A stretch of DNA of 64,000 bases from Fagopyrum homotropicum. Lineage: Eukaryota > Streptophyta > Magnoliopsida > Caryophyllales > Polygonaceae. The position numbers and the translations under genes are program-made. The notes under the pieces were generated by a model. The model was not told the origin of the DNA. It worked only from the letters and a program-made list of their open reading frames with translations, and searched no databases. The stretch spans positions 6,233,001 through 6,297,000 of the forward strand of contig BSWB01000002.1 of assembly GCA_033239125.1 (NCBI GenBank). The letters run 5' to 3'. Positions 33,109 to 44,520 of this stretch are shown in pieces (the first letter of the stretch is position 1; each line of letters opens with the position of its first letter).

Positions 33109-34909
33109 TATAAGAGCCTTGATATTTAGGAGTTGAGTTGTGTTGAGTTAGGTTTGAGCCTCCCCTGCGCCTCAAGAAGGCCGCATGCGCCTTGTCTGGT
33201 CCGCCCCGCGGATTTATGCGGCTACAACCACCTTTGCTGACCTCTTGACATTGCTTTCGACTGGCTTACTTTATAAGCCTTCTTTTGCTTCTTGATGAAG
33301 GGTTCTTCATCTCTCCATCATTCTTCCTCCTTATGTTCATCTTCTTCTCCTTTCTTCCTTGGATCTCTTTCTTGTTCTTCTTTGATCCTTGTTGAATTTG
33401 TGAGAGTTTTTGTATGGCTTTGCTTGTGGATGTTGATGATGATGCTTGATTATGTTGTTGTGCTTGTGAATGAGCCAACTTTGAGGTTTTGGTGAGGTTC
33501 TTTCCTCTATTTAGGTCAGCTTGGTGAGTTCCTCTTCCATCTCTTCCTATCTTGCTTCTTTTCTTCTTTTCTTCATCCCTAGCTTAGGTTCCACAAGTTT
33601 GATCTTGTGGCAGCCTTGTTAGGCTTCATCTGATGTATATATCTTTGTATTTGTATGTGGTTGCTTGCTGTGTGATGACGAAGTGAAGAGATCGTGAGAA
33701 GGATCGAAGAGGAGTCGAGACCAACCTTCTGCATAGTCAGCCACCCTTGCGCCTGCCTTGAGCCGCACCTGCGCCTTGTTCCAACCGCCTTTGCGGCCAC
33801 CTGCACCAGCCTTGCCTTGCTCTTGGTTCTGCAGGTGTGTCTTGCTTTTGGGCTTGCATATGGTTGGCATTGCCCCTTCATTTCCTAGTGTGAGAGTGTA
33901 GTAGCATGCTAGGTATAGATGAGAGTGTGTGATGATGTTATGATCATGTTATGCCTTATATGGCTTTCGAGGATTATAGGTTGTGAGGTTTAGGTTGAGG
34001 ATGATCCTATGGATCCCTTGGGTCTAGGTGTGACCCCTTTGATTGATAGGAGGTTGATACATCTCTATGCCTTGTTATTGGGCAATGTTACTCTCAAGAT
34101 CAGAGGTTGATCGTGGTTGTGATTGTTCGAGGTTGAGGTAAGTCCATAGGACTTACTTAGCTACCATTATTATATTGGGCATTTTCATGAGTGGTGTGTG
34201 ATATATGTCTGATATGATAGCATGTGACGTCGTTTATTACCGACCTATGTTTTATTAATTGCCCCATATATGTGGTTGTGATAACCTTTCCCTTTCATCT
34301 TGCTATGAAGTCTGGGAGGTTCTATGTAGTCAGGCCAGACCTGGTTTACGGGAAGGGCGCAATCCACTCCCATAGGATACACGGATTGAGTGACCGATAC
34401 CATCGCATCTGGATATAGCACTCGGAGGCGGGGATGATACGTTCCCCGTGTCACATAGTTTCATCTATATATATATATACGATTTTAGTGAATGACTATT
34501 ATATAAAGATGATAAATGGGTAAAATGTGTGATAACATGCTTATGTGTTTATCCTTCATGATTTGTGCTTGTGCTTATCCATTACCTTATATATGTATGG
34601 TTAGCTAATGGTTTCATACCATGTTGTAGATGCCTTGCAGGATAGGCGTGCTGCTGAGTGATATGGCAGGGTGACAGGCCGAGGACTCTCGTACATTAGG
34701 TGGTTGGTTTTGGGGTTGTTTATGTTCCCTCCTACGTGAGGATGATGTTTTGTTACCTCCGGTGTGAGGTTTATGTTTATACAGTTTGATGTATTTGTTT
34801 TATATGTGTTAGTGTCATGTTGTAAGGTCCATTGAACTTGTTGTCAGAATCCATTGTGAGATCCTAGCCTAATATGGCATCCCAAGTCCCGCGGATTTGG
34901 GGTGTTACA
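33109..34909 (+). repeat. 3' LTR of the chromovirus
   Basis: It is 1801 bp, starting TATAAGAGCC (TG mutated to TA) after the CAAGTTTCGGGACGAAACTT tract and a G-run purine tract. It ends GGGGTGTTACA. Its first 960 bases match the 5' LTR with scattered differences, so the insertion is old. Confidence 0.88.
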
Positions 34910-36428
34910 AAGGTCTACACCTACTTTTGTTGTAATTGTAGGAAAAATGGCACGTTTTGGAGTGATATGAAGCCAAAGTATTCAAGTACTCAAGGAGTCA
35001 TTGGAGCTACATTTTGGAGCATTGAGGAGCAACAAAGAAAGCATAGGAACCATGAAATTTATACAGAAGTTTGATTTTGGATCAGTTTTCAGAGATTTGT
35101 ACAAAGCTAAAGACCATCTCGGTTGGCTACAGTTTCACCTCGACCGAGATGTTTTACTGGGATGGATCAAGACGCACGGCCCACGGCCCATAAGATCTTT
35201 TATTTTTGGCAAGTGATTCTCCTATATATTGGAAGATATTTTCTAGATGGAAGGATATCATTGAAGGCTGGAAACTGATTAGTTTGGAAGATATTCCAAG
35301 GAAGGAAGGAAGTTGAAGGAAGATAGCTTTGAAGTTAGTTGAAGGCTTTTGAAGGAAGTTTGTAAGGTTTTCTTAGGATCCTTATTTGTTGTCTTTTGGT
35401 TTGTTATTGAGGAACACAGTTTGTTGATTGTTTGGATTGTTTGCATTGATTGTTTGTTTGAGTGATTATTGAGACCATTGTGTTAAGGTTTTACTGTTTG
35501 GATATTGCTTCTTTTCATATATATTTAATTGTTACTATCATGATGATTATTGGTTAAATTCTTGTGCGATTCTAGGATGATTGGCTGGAGGTTGTGGGAA
35601 AGACGAGGAAAGAATGAGCCTTTACCTTAGTGGACCCTGAAAGAATCGAGCGAAACCTTAGTTGAACCTCACCTTGGTCGGTTCATAGAACATCTCGACC
35701 AAGATCGGATATGAACTAAGCGAGGCGTGACCTTATCTAATCCATACCTGAGTTTAGGTTATAGTTTGTCAAATCTTATCCTTGTTGCACCTTTCCTGGT
35801 CCATACGCAAGCCTAGGATAAGACTTACCCAGTGATTCCTTTGCTTGTATACCGATGATGGTGAGTGTTAGGTAATAAAGGTTTATCCTTTATAAGGGTT
35901 TAAGTGTGCCTTCATCCTACTTTTGTGAGTTAGCTTGAGACTTACCCGGTAAAGGTTAATCTTATACCCTTAGATGGTGTGTTGGTTTGAGATTATAGTT
36001 CTTTTCCTTAGCTCCTTGAAACTTACTTGGTGAGAGGATCTTTGGTTTGGGATAGTGAGTAGTGAGACTTACCCGGTGATCTATTCCCACCTTAGAAATA
36101 TCTTCCCTTGCAAGTCTCAGCTTTGTCCATGTTATCCTTTGAGATCTTGAGTCGGAACCACAATTGGATGCTTTAACCTCTAGAATCTACATTCCTTTAT
36201 GTGATTATTACATCATCTTTGATATCTTTGTTTTGTTGCTTGTTTTTTATTACAACCTGATATACCGTGCTTTGTTTCACCATAGTCCTTGTGATCGACC
36301 CTGGAGAATTTGCGGTTATTACAATTGATCCGTACACTGCGGGTTCGCATATTGTTTCAGGTTTATATTTTAGGTTATAAATTTAAAGGTATATTGTTCA
36401 TATTTACACACACGTCTGAGAGCGAACA
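34910..36428 (+). mobile_element. Athila-like 5' LTR, right part
   Basis: It continues the LTR from 26733. It ends near GAGAGCGAACA at 36428, six bases before the primer-binding site. It holds inverted CATCTCGGTTGG / CTCGACCGAGATG motifs and several ACTTACCCGGT repeats (35940-36080). Confidence 0.8.
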
Positions 36429-36434
36429 AGTTTT

Positions 36435-36452
36435 TGGCGCCGTTGTCGGGGA
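36435..36452 (+). promoter_or_regulatory. Primer-binding site (tRNA-Asp type)
   Basis: TGGCGCCGTTGTCGGGGA corresponds to the tRNA-Asp type primer-binding site used by Athila/Tat retrotransposons. It fixes the orientation of this element as plus and the LTR before it as a 5' LTR. Confidence 0.85.
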
Positions 36453-36629
36453 CTTGGTCAGACCAAGTCCGGTATTTGGTTTTCTTTTAAGGGTTGCTAC
36501 CCTTGTTGCTATTGATTGCTTTACTTGAGTGATTTTGCAGGATCTTTCTATAGGTTTATGTGAAGAACTCGTGTTGGGAAAGAAATCGTTCCCTACGATC
36601 CCGAACCAAAAAAGACATACAAAAGAAGA

Positions 36630-39218
36630 TTGAAAGAAGCTAAGATGGTTGAACAAGATAATCGAGATCTTGAAGCTGAATTGAAGGATGCTTTAGAACA
36701 ACTTCGGCTGAGAAACGAAGCTTTACAAAGAGAAAGAGAGGAGGCTCATGCAAGGACAAAAAAAATCCGAGCCGACATGGCCGAACTGCAGGCACAAATA
36801 CGATCTCGACCGAACCCAGTTGCTGGACCGAGGCCGAATCCAGACCTAGTTGCACCGGCCGAGATGCTACCACCACTTCGGTTGCCGGCTAGGGTCGACC
36901 GAGGTAACCTGTTTGTTGGAGCACCTCAAACCCTAGGTCAAAGGATGGACCCGAATCACCTAGTGCGGCGTCCCGGAGTTAATCTAGGAGATCCAACTAA
37001 GCATGACTATGAGCTTTGACCTCAAGTCCTCGCAATGATTCGATAATGTCAATTTGGAGGCAAGGAAAGAGAATCTCCACATCAACACTTGCAAAACTAT
37101 GAGATTCTTATGGAGAATTTGAGACCATCAAGAGTGGAGAACAACAACTACAAGCTAAGGCCTTTCTACTTCTCTCTGAAGGACAAGACGCTTGCTTGGT
37201 ATCAATCTCTTCCAGCTGGAAGATTTAACACATGGGAAGAGATGACTACGGAGTTTCTCACTAAGTTCTTTCCCATCAAAACTGTGGAGTTAAGGGGTAA
37301 GATTAATGCTTTTGTCATGAACGATAGAGAGAGTTTGTTCAAGTCATGGGAAAGGTTCAAGGACCTTTTGTTGGATTGCCCTCACCATGGGATTCCAAAG
37401 ATTGAGTTGCTAGAGATCTACTTCAAGGGGTTGGATGAGGAAATTCAAGTCAAACTCCAATCACTTTTTGTTGGCACTTTTATGGATACACCAGTTGATG
37501 AAGCTTGGGAGTTTGTTGAGAAGCAATTTACACATGGAGAAGTACTCCCACCGAAGGGTTGAAAATGGAGCGAAGCAAGTTGGATTTCCGGATTTGAATC
37601 TTACTAGTTCAAGCGTTGCCCAACTCACTACGCTCAACAATGAAGTCAAAGCTTTGAAGGAGCTTTTATTAGCTCAAACTAAATAAGCATCCAAGGAGCA
37701 AGATGTTGGATACTTGGAGAGAGGAAACTATCAAGGGCCAAGGAATAGCAATTACAACAACAAAAAAAAAAAAAAAAAATTTCAACAACAATTGGAGATC
37801 AAATCAACAAAACTCCGGTAAGCCTTATTCTCATGCTTAAAATGCCCTAACTCCCCCATCTTCTTCTTCTATTGCATTGAAGAGTCAAGAGCCGTCATCA
37901 AGCTCATCCCAACAGCTAAGGAGAAGACGGATGCAATGCTAGAAGCTATCATGACCAAGCTCAACGCTATGGAGAATTCTATGGACACACTTTCGAAAGC
38001 ACAAAAACCCTTAGAAGATCAAGTTTTCAACAAAGCTAATGAAGTACCAAGAGATTTGGCTAAACTCCCAGGAAGAAAAGAGAATAACCCAAAAGGGCAG
38101 GTCCTGGAAATCACCACACGAAGTGGATTGAAGACAACTGATCCAGTACCTCGGTCAAACCATGACCAGACGAGGAACACCTCGGTCGAGGTGCCAACCA
38201 AGATGGAGCCCCAGAAAGCGAAAGAGAAGTCTGATGTTTATGTTCCACCACCAGCTTACAAACTTTCACTCCCGTTCCGTCAGTCTAAGGCACGGGTACA
38301 TCTAGACAAGCACTTTGGTAAGTTTCTTGACCTTATGAATAAGCTACATATTAACATCTCTTTCATTGATGCTATCCTAGGTATGCCCGCCTATGAGAAG
38401 TTTCTAAAAGAGATCTTGTCAAGGAAGAGGAAGCTGGAAGACTTTGGAGAAGTACGGATGACCTCTAGATCTTTGGATCTCATTCAAATCATGAAGGAGA
38501 ACATGCCGCCCAAGTTAAGAGATCCTAGTTCATTTTGCATTCCCATCGAAGTTGGGGATGTGACTTATGAAGCACTTTGTGATCTAGGAGCTAGTGTGAG
38601 CATCATTCCTCTAGCACTATGTGAGAAGATCAGTCTTGGAGATCCCAAGCCCGTAAAGATGACTTTATACATGGGGGATCTTTCCATTACTTGTCCCGTT
38701 GGAATCTTAGAGGACATTCCCGTCAAGTTAGGTAACTTCTACATACCTATAGACTTTGCTGTGTTGGACATTCCTGTAGATTATCCTATTCCCATCATTC
38801 TTGGAGACCATTTCTTACAACATCGGGTTGCAACGTTGATTGTAAGAATGCCAAGTTGTCATTTAACATTGGTGAAGATCATGTGGAGTTTGCACTCTTG
38901 ACCACAATGAAAGGAGAGCCCTTGGAGGATGATATCTTCAACATCTATGATGAAGAAGATTCTCGAGATCTGGTGAGCTCTATCCTGGTTAAAGATCCTC
39001 TTGAGAAAGTTTTGAGTTTTAGTATGATGGAGGAAGGTGTAGATATTTTATGTGATGTAGATGTACGCACCTTGGAAGCATTGGAAGAGGATCCACGAGC
39101 TATATTCGACAAACTCGTTCAAGAGACAAAAAACACATTAGGTTTCGGTCACCCTCCCAATACCTCGACCAAAATGGTTTCCGGGGCAAGCGAGGTGCCC
39201 TTCTCTGAAGAACACCTC
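36630..39218 (+). pseudogene. Athila-like gag-protease region, degenerate
   Basis: The N-terminal part has a coiled-coil-like segment (36645-36790: ELKDALEQLRLRNEALQRER). A retrotransposon gag domain follows (37089-37562: FYFSLKDKTLAWYQSLPAG, then TEFLTKFFP). Two in-frame stops at 37017-37019 and near 37044 separate them. The protease motif CDLGASVSIIPLALC is near 38578, where plant Athila-type proteases read DLGAS. A frameshift near 38850 leads into the frame ending at 39255. No RT, RNase H or integrase follows. Coding stops at the inverted junction. Confidence 0.85.
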
Positions 39219-39255
39219 GGTCCATCACCTCGGTCCATGACCGAGGTGATGGACC
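39219..39255. repeat. Perfect palindrome at the inverted Athila junction
   Basis: Two 17-base arms (GGTCCATCACCTCGGTC and its inverse) are separated by CAT. The palindrome joins the end of the plus-oriented gag-protease text to a minus-oriented primer-binding site at 39256-39268. Confidence 0.92.
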
Positions 39256-39268
39256 GGCAACGGCGCCA
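39256..39268 (-). promoter_or_regulatory. Inverted, shortened primer-binding site
   Basis: On the minus strand it reads TGGCGCCGTTGCC, the first part of the tRNA-Asp type site. It is followed at once by the palindrome rather than by a leader. It belongs to the minus-oriented LTR 39276-44029. Confidence 0.85.
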
Positions 39269-40393
39269 AAAAACTTGTTCGCTTTCAGACGTGTGTGTAA
39301 TTGTAAACGAAATAGCTTTAAATTTATAACCTAAAATAAAAGTCTGAAACAATATGCGAACCCGCAATGTACCGATCAATTGTAATAACGGCAAATACTC
39401 CAGGGTCGAACATAGGGACTATGGTGAAACAAAGCACGGTAAAGCAGGTTGTCAATCAAAAGCAAGCAACAAAACAAAGATAACAAAGATGATGTAATAA
39501 TCAGATAAGGAAAATGCAGATTCTAGAGGTCAAAGCATCCAATTGTGGTTCCGACTCAAGATCTCAAAGGATAATGTGGACAAAGTTGAGGTTTGCAAGG
39601 GAAGGTATTTCTAGGGTAGGAATAGATCACCGGGTAAGTCTCACTACTCACTATCCCAAACCGAAGATCCTCTCACCGGGTAAGTCTCAAGGAACTAAGG
39701 AAAGGAACTATAATCTCAAACCAACACACCACCTAAGGGAATAGAACTAACCTTTACCGGATAAGTCTCAGGCTAACTCACAAAGGTAGGATGAAGGCAC
39801 ACTCAAACCCTAATAAAGGATAAACCTTTATTACCTAACACTCATCATCATAGTTTTACAGGCGAAAGAATCACCACGTAAGTCTCATCCTAGGCTTGCG
39901 TATGGACCAGGAAAGTAGAGATGGGTCCGGTTCAAACCAAACCGCCGAACCGGCGGTTTGTGAACCGGCGTAAACCGCCGATTTGACCAAACCGGCGGTT
40001 TAGGTTTGCCGATTTGGTTGAACCGGCGGTTTGCGGTTTAGGTTTGGTTCTAGACCAAACCTAAACCGGCGGTTTGAACCATTTTTTTATTTTTTTTAAT
40101 TTTTTTTACCAAACCGGCGATTTGGCAAAAAAAGAGCCGTTGGCTTTTGCCAATGGCTCTTTGGCCCACAATGGCTATTAGCCGGTGGGCCCCACATCCC
40201 AACGGCTCTTAGAGCCGTTAGATGTGTATTTTTTTTTTTGTAATATTAGTTTAATTAAAAAAAAATTAATACCCACAATTCTTATAAATACCATACAATT
40301 CTTCCATTTATCTCAAACCAACATTCTCATCTATCTACTATTACTCTCAATCTCCATCTCGTATTCTCTTTCTCGTATTCTCGATCTTTCGAA

Positions 40394-42516
40394 ATGGCAA
40401 ACCCGGATTACCCAAGCGACTACGACTTCACTCCAACTCCCGCTTTCTTTCCTAGCACACAAGAAAGCGAGACTCAACCGCCGGATTCGGAAATGCCACA
40501 AGTTCCACAAGGTGAAGGGCCATTCCGACAAGCCCCTCCACCGAAAATGCTCACCTCCGACATATTCACCAAGCATTACAAGAAGGGTCCGGTGATGGAC
40601 GATTATTGCCATGTTTTGTGCAATTATTGTCCGAAGGTGTACAAGTGGAAGGCGAAGGGCGGATACGGGACTTTGCAAACCCACATGCAAAAGAGTCATC
40701 CGCAGAAGCTCGGAGTAACACGGGGACAAACTCAATTATCCCACGGGTTTGCATCCTCTTCCTCTCAATCTTCTTTATTTAATTATAATCATGTTGATGA
40801 ATCTTTAGGATTAGCCAACTTAATTGCATCCGAAGCTTTTCCATTTTCTTATGCGGAATCTATTAATGTAAGAGAATATAACACTACTTATCTTCAACCG
40901 GCTTATAAACCAACTTCTCGTAAACAAGTTTCGAAATTAATTTCTCAATCTTATGAACAAAAGAAACAAAAAATTCTTACGGTTTTACAATCTTTTTCGC
41001 ATCAAGTTTCAATTTGTAGTGATATTTGGAGTACTTTATCACAAAAATATTTTTACATGGGCATCACTTTACATTTTATCGATAATGATATGTACTTGCA
41101 TAAATTTGTTATTGCATTTCGACATTTTAATGAAAGACATAGTGCCGCCAACATTGCTAATTTAATAAGAACGGTTTTACAAGAATTTAATTTACAAAAT
41201 CGTGTTATTTCATACTCATTTGATAATGCTTCCGCTAACACCAGCGTCGTTAACCATTTAGTGGGAAAAGCGGGTCAACTTATAAAAACTTCTTTTACTC
41301 ACCAAAGATGTGCATGTCATATTTTAAATTTATGTGTTCAAGATGGCCTAAAAGTTTTACATGAAATGTTAGAACCTATAACCGATGTAATTGAACATAT
41401 TTGGCATTCAACCGACTTAAGAAGAAAATGGAGATCAACTTGTATAGAAAAAAATGTTCCTCCGATTGTTTTTTCGAAAGATATTGGAACTCGGTGGAAC
41501 TCAACCTATAAACTACTTACTCAAGCTATTCGTTATAAAGATGTTTTACAAGAATTTTCTTCACAATTTATTTCTTGGTCTATTTTAGATGATGAAAATA
41601 CTTGGCAAACTTGTTTTGATATTTGTAGTGTTTTAAAAGTTTTTAGTGATGCTACTAATACGTTGAGTTATGTTTACATTCCTACTTCTTTTGTTTTTTA
41701 GAAATAGCCGTAAATGTTGCCGAGGCTTTACAAACCGGTTTAGGTTTAGAATCACTTAAATATGCTACAATCGAAATGAAAACAAAATGGCTAAAATATT
41801 ATGATGACGTTCCCCTAGTTTATCTTATTGTCGCCGTTTTCGATCCTAGACTTAAAATTGATGGTGTTACGGAATTTTTAAATGCTTATTATGAATGTTT
41901 AGGTTTATCTTCTATTAAGAACGTTAATTCTATTACTAGTAAAGTTCGCGTTGAAATTGCTAAATTGCTTCCTTTATTTGAAACTAGTGCTAGTGCTAGT
42001 GCTTCTACCCAAACAACTCCTCCACCCTCTTCTTCTTCTTCTTCTTCTTCTTCTTCTTCTTCTTCTTCTTCTTCTTCTTCTTCTTCTATTCTTTCTAAAG
42101 CTAGACAAATTTTATCTAAAAGAACAAAAACACCTAGACATTCATCTGCAAGTGCGGAATTTGAAGATTATCTAACTACTCCTTTTAGTTTTGATGGTGA
42201 CATTGATAGTTTTGAAGTTTTACAATATTGGAAGAAGTTGGTCCCAAAGTATCCAACATTAGCCAAGATTGTGCAACAAATTATGGCCGTTCCAGCATCA
42301 ACGGTGGCCGTGGAGCAAGCTTTTAGTCAAGGAGTAAAACATGCTAAGCAACAAGAGGAGTCAATTGAAGCCCGATAAATTGGAGGCTCAAGTATGTGTT
42401 CAAGATTGGATAAGGGCGGAGAGGAGGCAACAACGGAATGCACCCGTTTATGACACAAAATCGGATTCCAACTCCGATGATCCGGCCACTACTTCCGAGT
42501 CCGAGGCGCAAAGGTA
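40394..42516 (+). pseudogene. hAT transposase, broken by two frameshifts
   Basis: It starts at MANPDYPSDY. A BED-type zinc finger (C76, C79, H97, H102) is followed by the catalytic core with CSDIWSTLS, SFDNASAN and the RCACHILNLCVQDGL motif. A frameshift in a T-run at about 41695 ends the first frame after 435 codons. Reading continues from about 41702 through VFDPRLKIDG, a serine run coded by a TCT microsatellite, and the C-terminal dimerisation region (YLTTPF, QYWKK, VPASTVAVEQAFS). A second frameshift near 42334 throws the end out of frame; the displaced tail runs to TAA at 42514-42516. The enzyme excises and inserts hAT elements. This copy is probably inactive unless the shifts are sequencing errors. 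Confidence 0.88.
42026..42089 (+). repeat. TCT microsatellite coding a serine run
   Basis: About twenty TCT units in a row inside the transposase gene encode polyserine between the catalytic core and the dimerisation region. The plus frame is preserved because the unit is 3 bp. Confidence 0.95.
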
Positions 42517-44029
42517 AGGGGGTTACGAAAACAACTCGGAAGTCCGAAAATAGGTAAGTAAAGGTAAGAGAACTGCGTAGGCTTTGATTCCTCTTAAACC
42601 CCAAGAGGATACGTAGGCAACCGGGAAACCGGTTCAAGCCCTTTCCTTTTTTTTTTTCATTTAACTCTATTCAAAATTTCAAATACTAATGTAAATATGT
42701 AATAAAAAAAATTGAATGTATAAAAAATTTAGCTTGCTTTATTTTATTGTAGACTTGTAGTTAGTAATTTTTTTTACTATGTAATTATTTTATTCAATGT
42801 ATAAAAAATTTGGTTTGCTTTATTGTATGTTAGTTAGTAATTTTATTTTAGTTGCTTCTTTCTTTTATTGTAGTTAGTAATTTCTTTTACTATGTAATTA
42901 TTTTATTCAAAAGCTAATGTAATGAAAAAAAATTCAATGTATAAAAAATTTGAGTTTGCTTTGTTGTTTTTTAGTTAGTAATTTTATTTTAGTTGCTTTC
43001 TTTTATTTACTTACTAATTCTATTTAGGTTTGCAACCCACCTCTACAGGAAAGGTACAACAAGGATAGAATTTGGCAAACTACAACCTAAACTCAGGTTT
43101 GGATCAGGTCTGGTTCGCACCTCGCTCAGTTCATATCGACCTCGGTCGACATGTTCTATGAACCAACCGAGGTGAGGTTCGGCTAAGGTTGGGCACGAGC
43201 TTTCAGGGTCTAATAAAGGTAAAGGCTCATTCTTTCACCGTCTTTCCCACAACCTCCAGTCAATCACTCTAGAATCGCACAAGAATTTAGCCAATAATCA
43301 TCATGATAATAACAATCAAATATATGAAAGAAGAATCAACAACCAACAAGAAAACCTTAACACAAAGGTCTCAATAATCACTTAATCAAACAATCCAAAC
43401 AATCAGCAAACGTGTTCCTCAATAACAAACCAAAAGACAACAATCAAGGATCCTAAGAAAACCTTACAACTTCCTTCAAAATTCAACTTTCACTTCAAAG
43501 CTATCTTCCTTCAACTTCCTTCCTTCAATGGAATATCTTCAATCTTCCAAACTAATCAGTTAATCAGCGTTGTTTCCATCCAGAAAATATATTCCAATTT
43601 ATAGAAGAATCACTTGCCAAAAATAAAAGATCTTATGGGACATGGGTCGTGCGTCTCGATCCAGGCCCAACGAAGCATCTCGGTTGAGGTGTTTCTGGGA
43701 TCAACTGAGATGAACCTCAAGTATGTGCAAATCTCTCAAAACTGGTCCAATATCAAATTTCTGTCCAACTTCCATGATTCTTATGCTTTTCTTGTAGCTC
43801 CTCAATGTTCCAAAATGTAGCTTTAATGACTCCTTAGATCCCTTGGCTCCATATCGCTCCAAAACGTGCCATTTTCCATGCAATTACAATAAAACTAGGT
43901 GTAGACCTCGATTCTTGTAATTGTAACCAAAATGACATAATGATCAAGAATATACATCCATGTATGCAGATTTATGAAGATAAAACGTCCAAAACAATCC
44001 CAAAATATAGACTATAATGCATGTTGTCA

Positions 44030-44248
44030 GATATTAATAGTTAAAAGTCTAACCCTAGTTTTATATATTTTGATCGATCGATTGGAAGTTATAGAGCAAG
44101 TCAGTCGATATTCTTCATCCTCAATACCTCTCTCATAAGCCTTCATCCTTTGTTCTAGCAATCAAAGGTTAAGGCGATCCTTAATCTGTCTCGGGTGGAC
44201 CAACTAGAGGAGTAACACTTGAGACTCTGCATATACTGAGAAGAGTTT
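44030..44248. other. Spacer, no gene seen
   Basis: A short spacer between the Athila-like LTR and the LINE 3' end. It contains the small palindrome GATCGATCGATT. Confidence 0.5.
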
Positions 44249-44520
44249 TTTTTTTTTAAAACGGAAAGCAGTTCATTCCCATAGACGATGCGCCATTGGA
44301 TTGAAAGGCCGAAAAGGACCGGAAGACGAATTAATCGTCATGAGGGACCACAACAAAGGAGAAAAAAGAAAACACAAAAATACATCATAAAAATCCAAAA
44401 GCAGGGACGTCTTCAGGGGAAAGCAGAATGATCCAATCAGCCGGAAGCGACAAGCATGAACGTTCATCTTCGAAGGAAGTACATAGGTAAGATGTTTGGG
44501 GAACAAATGTGGACACATCA
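44249..44520 (-). mobile_element. LINE 3' end with poly(A)
   Basis: On the minus strand the text ends CTGCTTTCCGTTTT followed by a run of A (plus-strand T-run at 44249-44261), as in plant L1-type LINE 3' ends. The upstream piece is 3' UTR-like. The open frame 44273-44518 is not recognised as a protein domain. It probably belongs with the RNase H remnant at 45108-45345. Confidence 0.55.

Larger units (their letters stand above)
26734..34909 (+). mobile_element. Full-length chromovirus (Ty3/gypsy) inserted in the Athila-like LTR
   Basis: An 8.2-kb element from TGTAAGATCC to GGTGTTACA, flanked by GAGGT (26729-26733) and AAGGT (34910-34914), a 5-bp TSD with one change. Order: truncated 5' LTR, gag with zinc knuckle, protease, RT, RNase H, integrase, chromodomain-like tail, 3' LTR. 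The domain order and C-terminal chromodomain place it in the chromoviruses, probably the Tekay/Del lineage. Many stops make it dead. The end of the 5' LTR, the primer-binding site and the leader are deleted. Confidence 0.9.
39916..43045 (+). mobile_element. Complete hAT transposon (3.1 kb)
   Basis: TIRs TAGAGATGGG and CCCACCTCTA are flanked by the perfect 8-bp TSD CAGGAAAG (39908-39915, 43046-43053). The left subterminal 200 bases are packed with AACCGGCGGTTT-type motifs in both orientations, likely transposase binding sites. The right subterminal part (about 42690-43010) has about three imperfect copies of an AT-rich block with TTAGTTAGTAATTT. It encodes one transposase gene in plus orientation. 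Confidence 0.93.
39276..44029 (-). mobile_element. Inverted Athila-like LTR, split by an hAT transposon
   Basis: The minus-strand LTR starts TGACAACATGCATTATAG at 44029 and ends ...GCGAACA at 39276, by the inverted primer-binding site. Removing the hAT insertion (39916-43045 and one 8-bp TSD) leaves about 1.6 kb, the length of the plus-oriented LTR. Text matches that LTR base for base over long stretches. No internal region follows in its own orientation. The outer flank shows no TSD partner at 26605-26609. Confidence 0.82.

Noticed and set aside
40331..40735. Minus-strand 134-codon ORF
   Set aside because: It is antisense to the start of the hAT transposase, which has a zinc finger and a better coding pattern.
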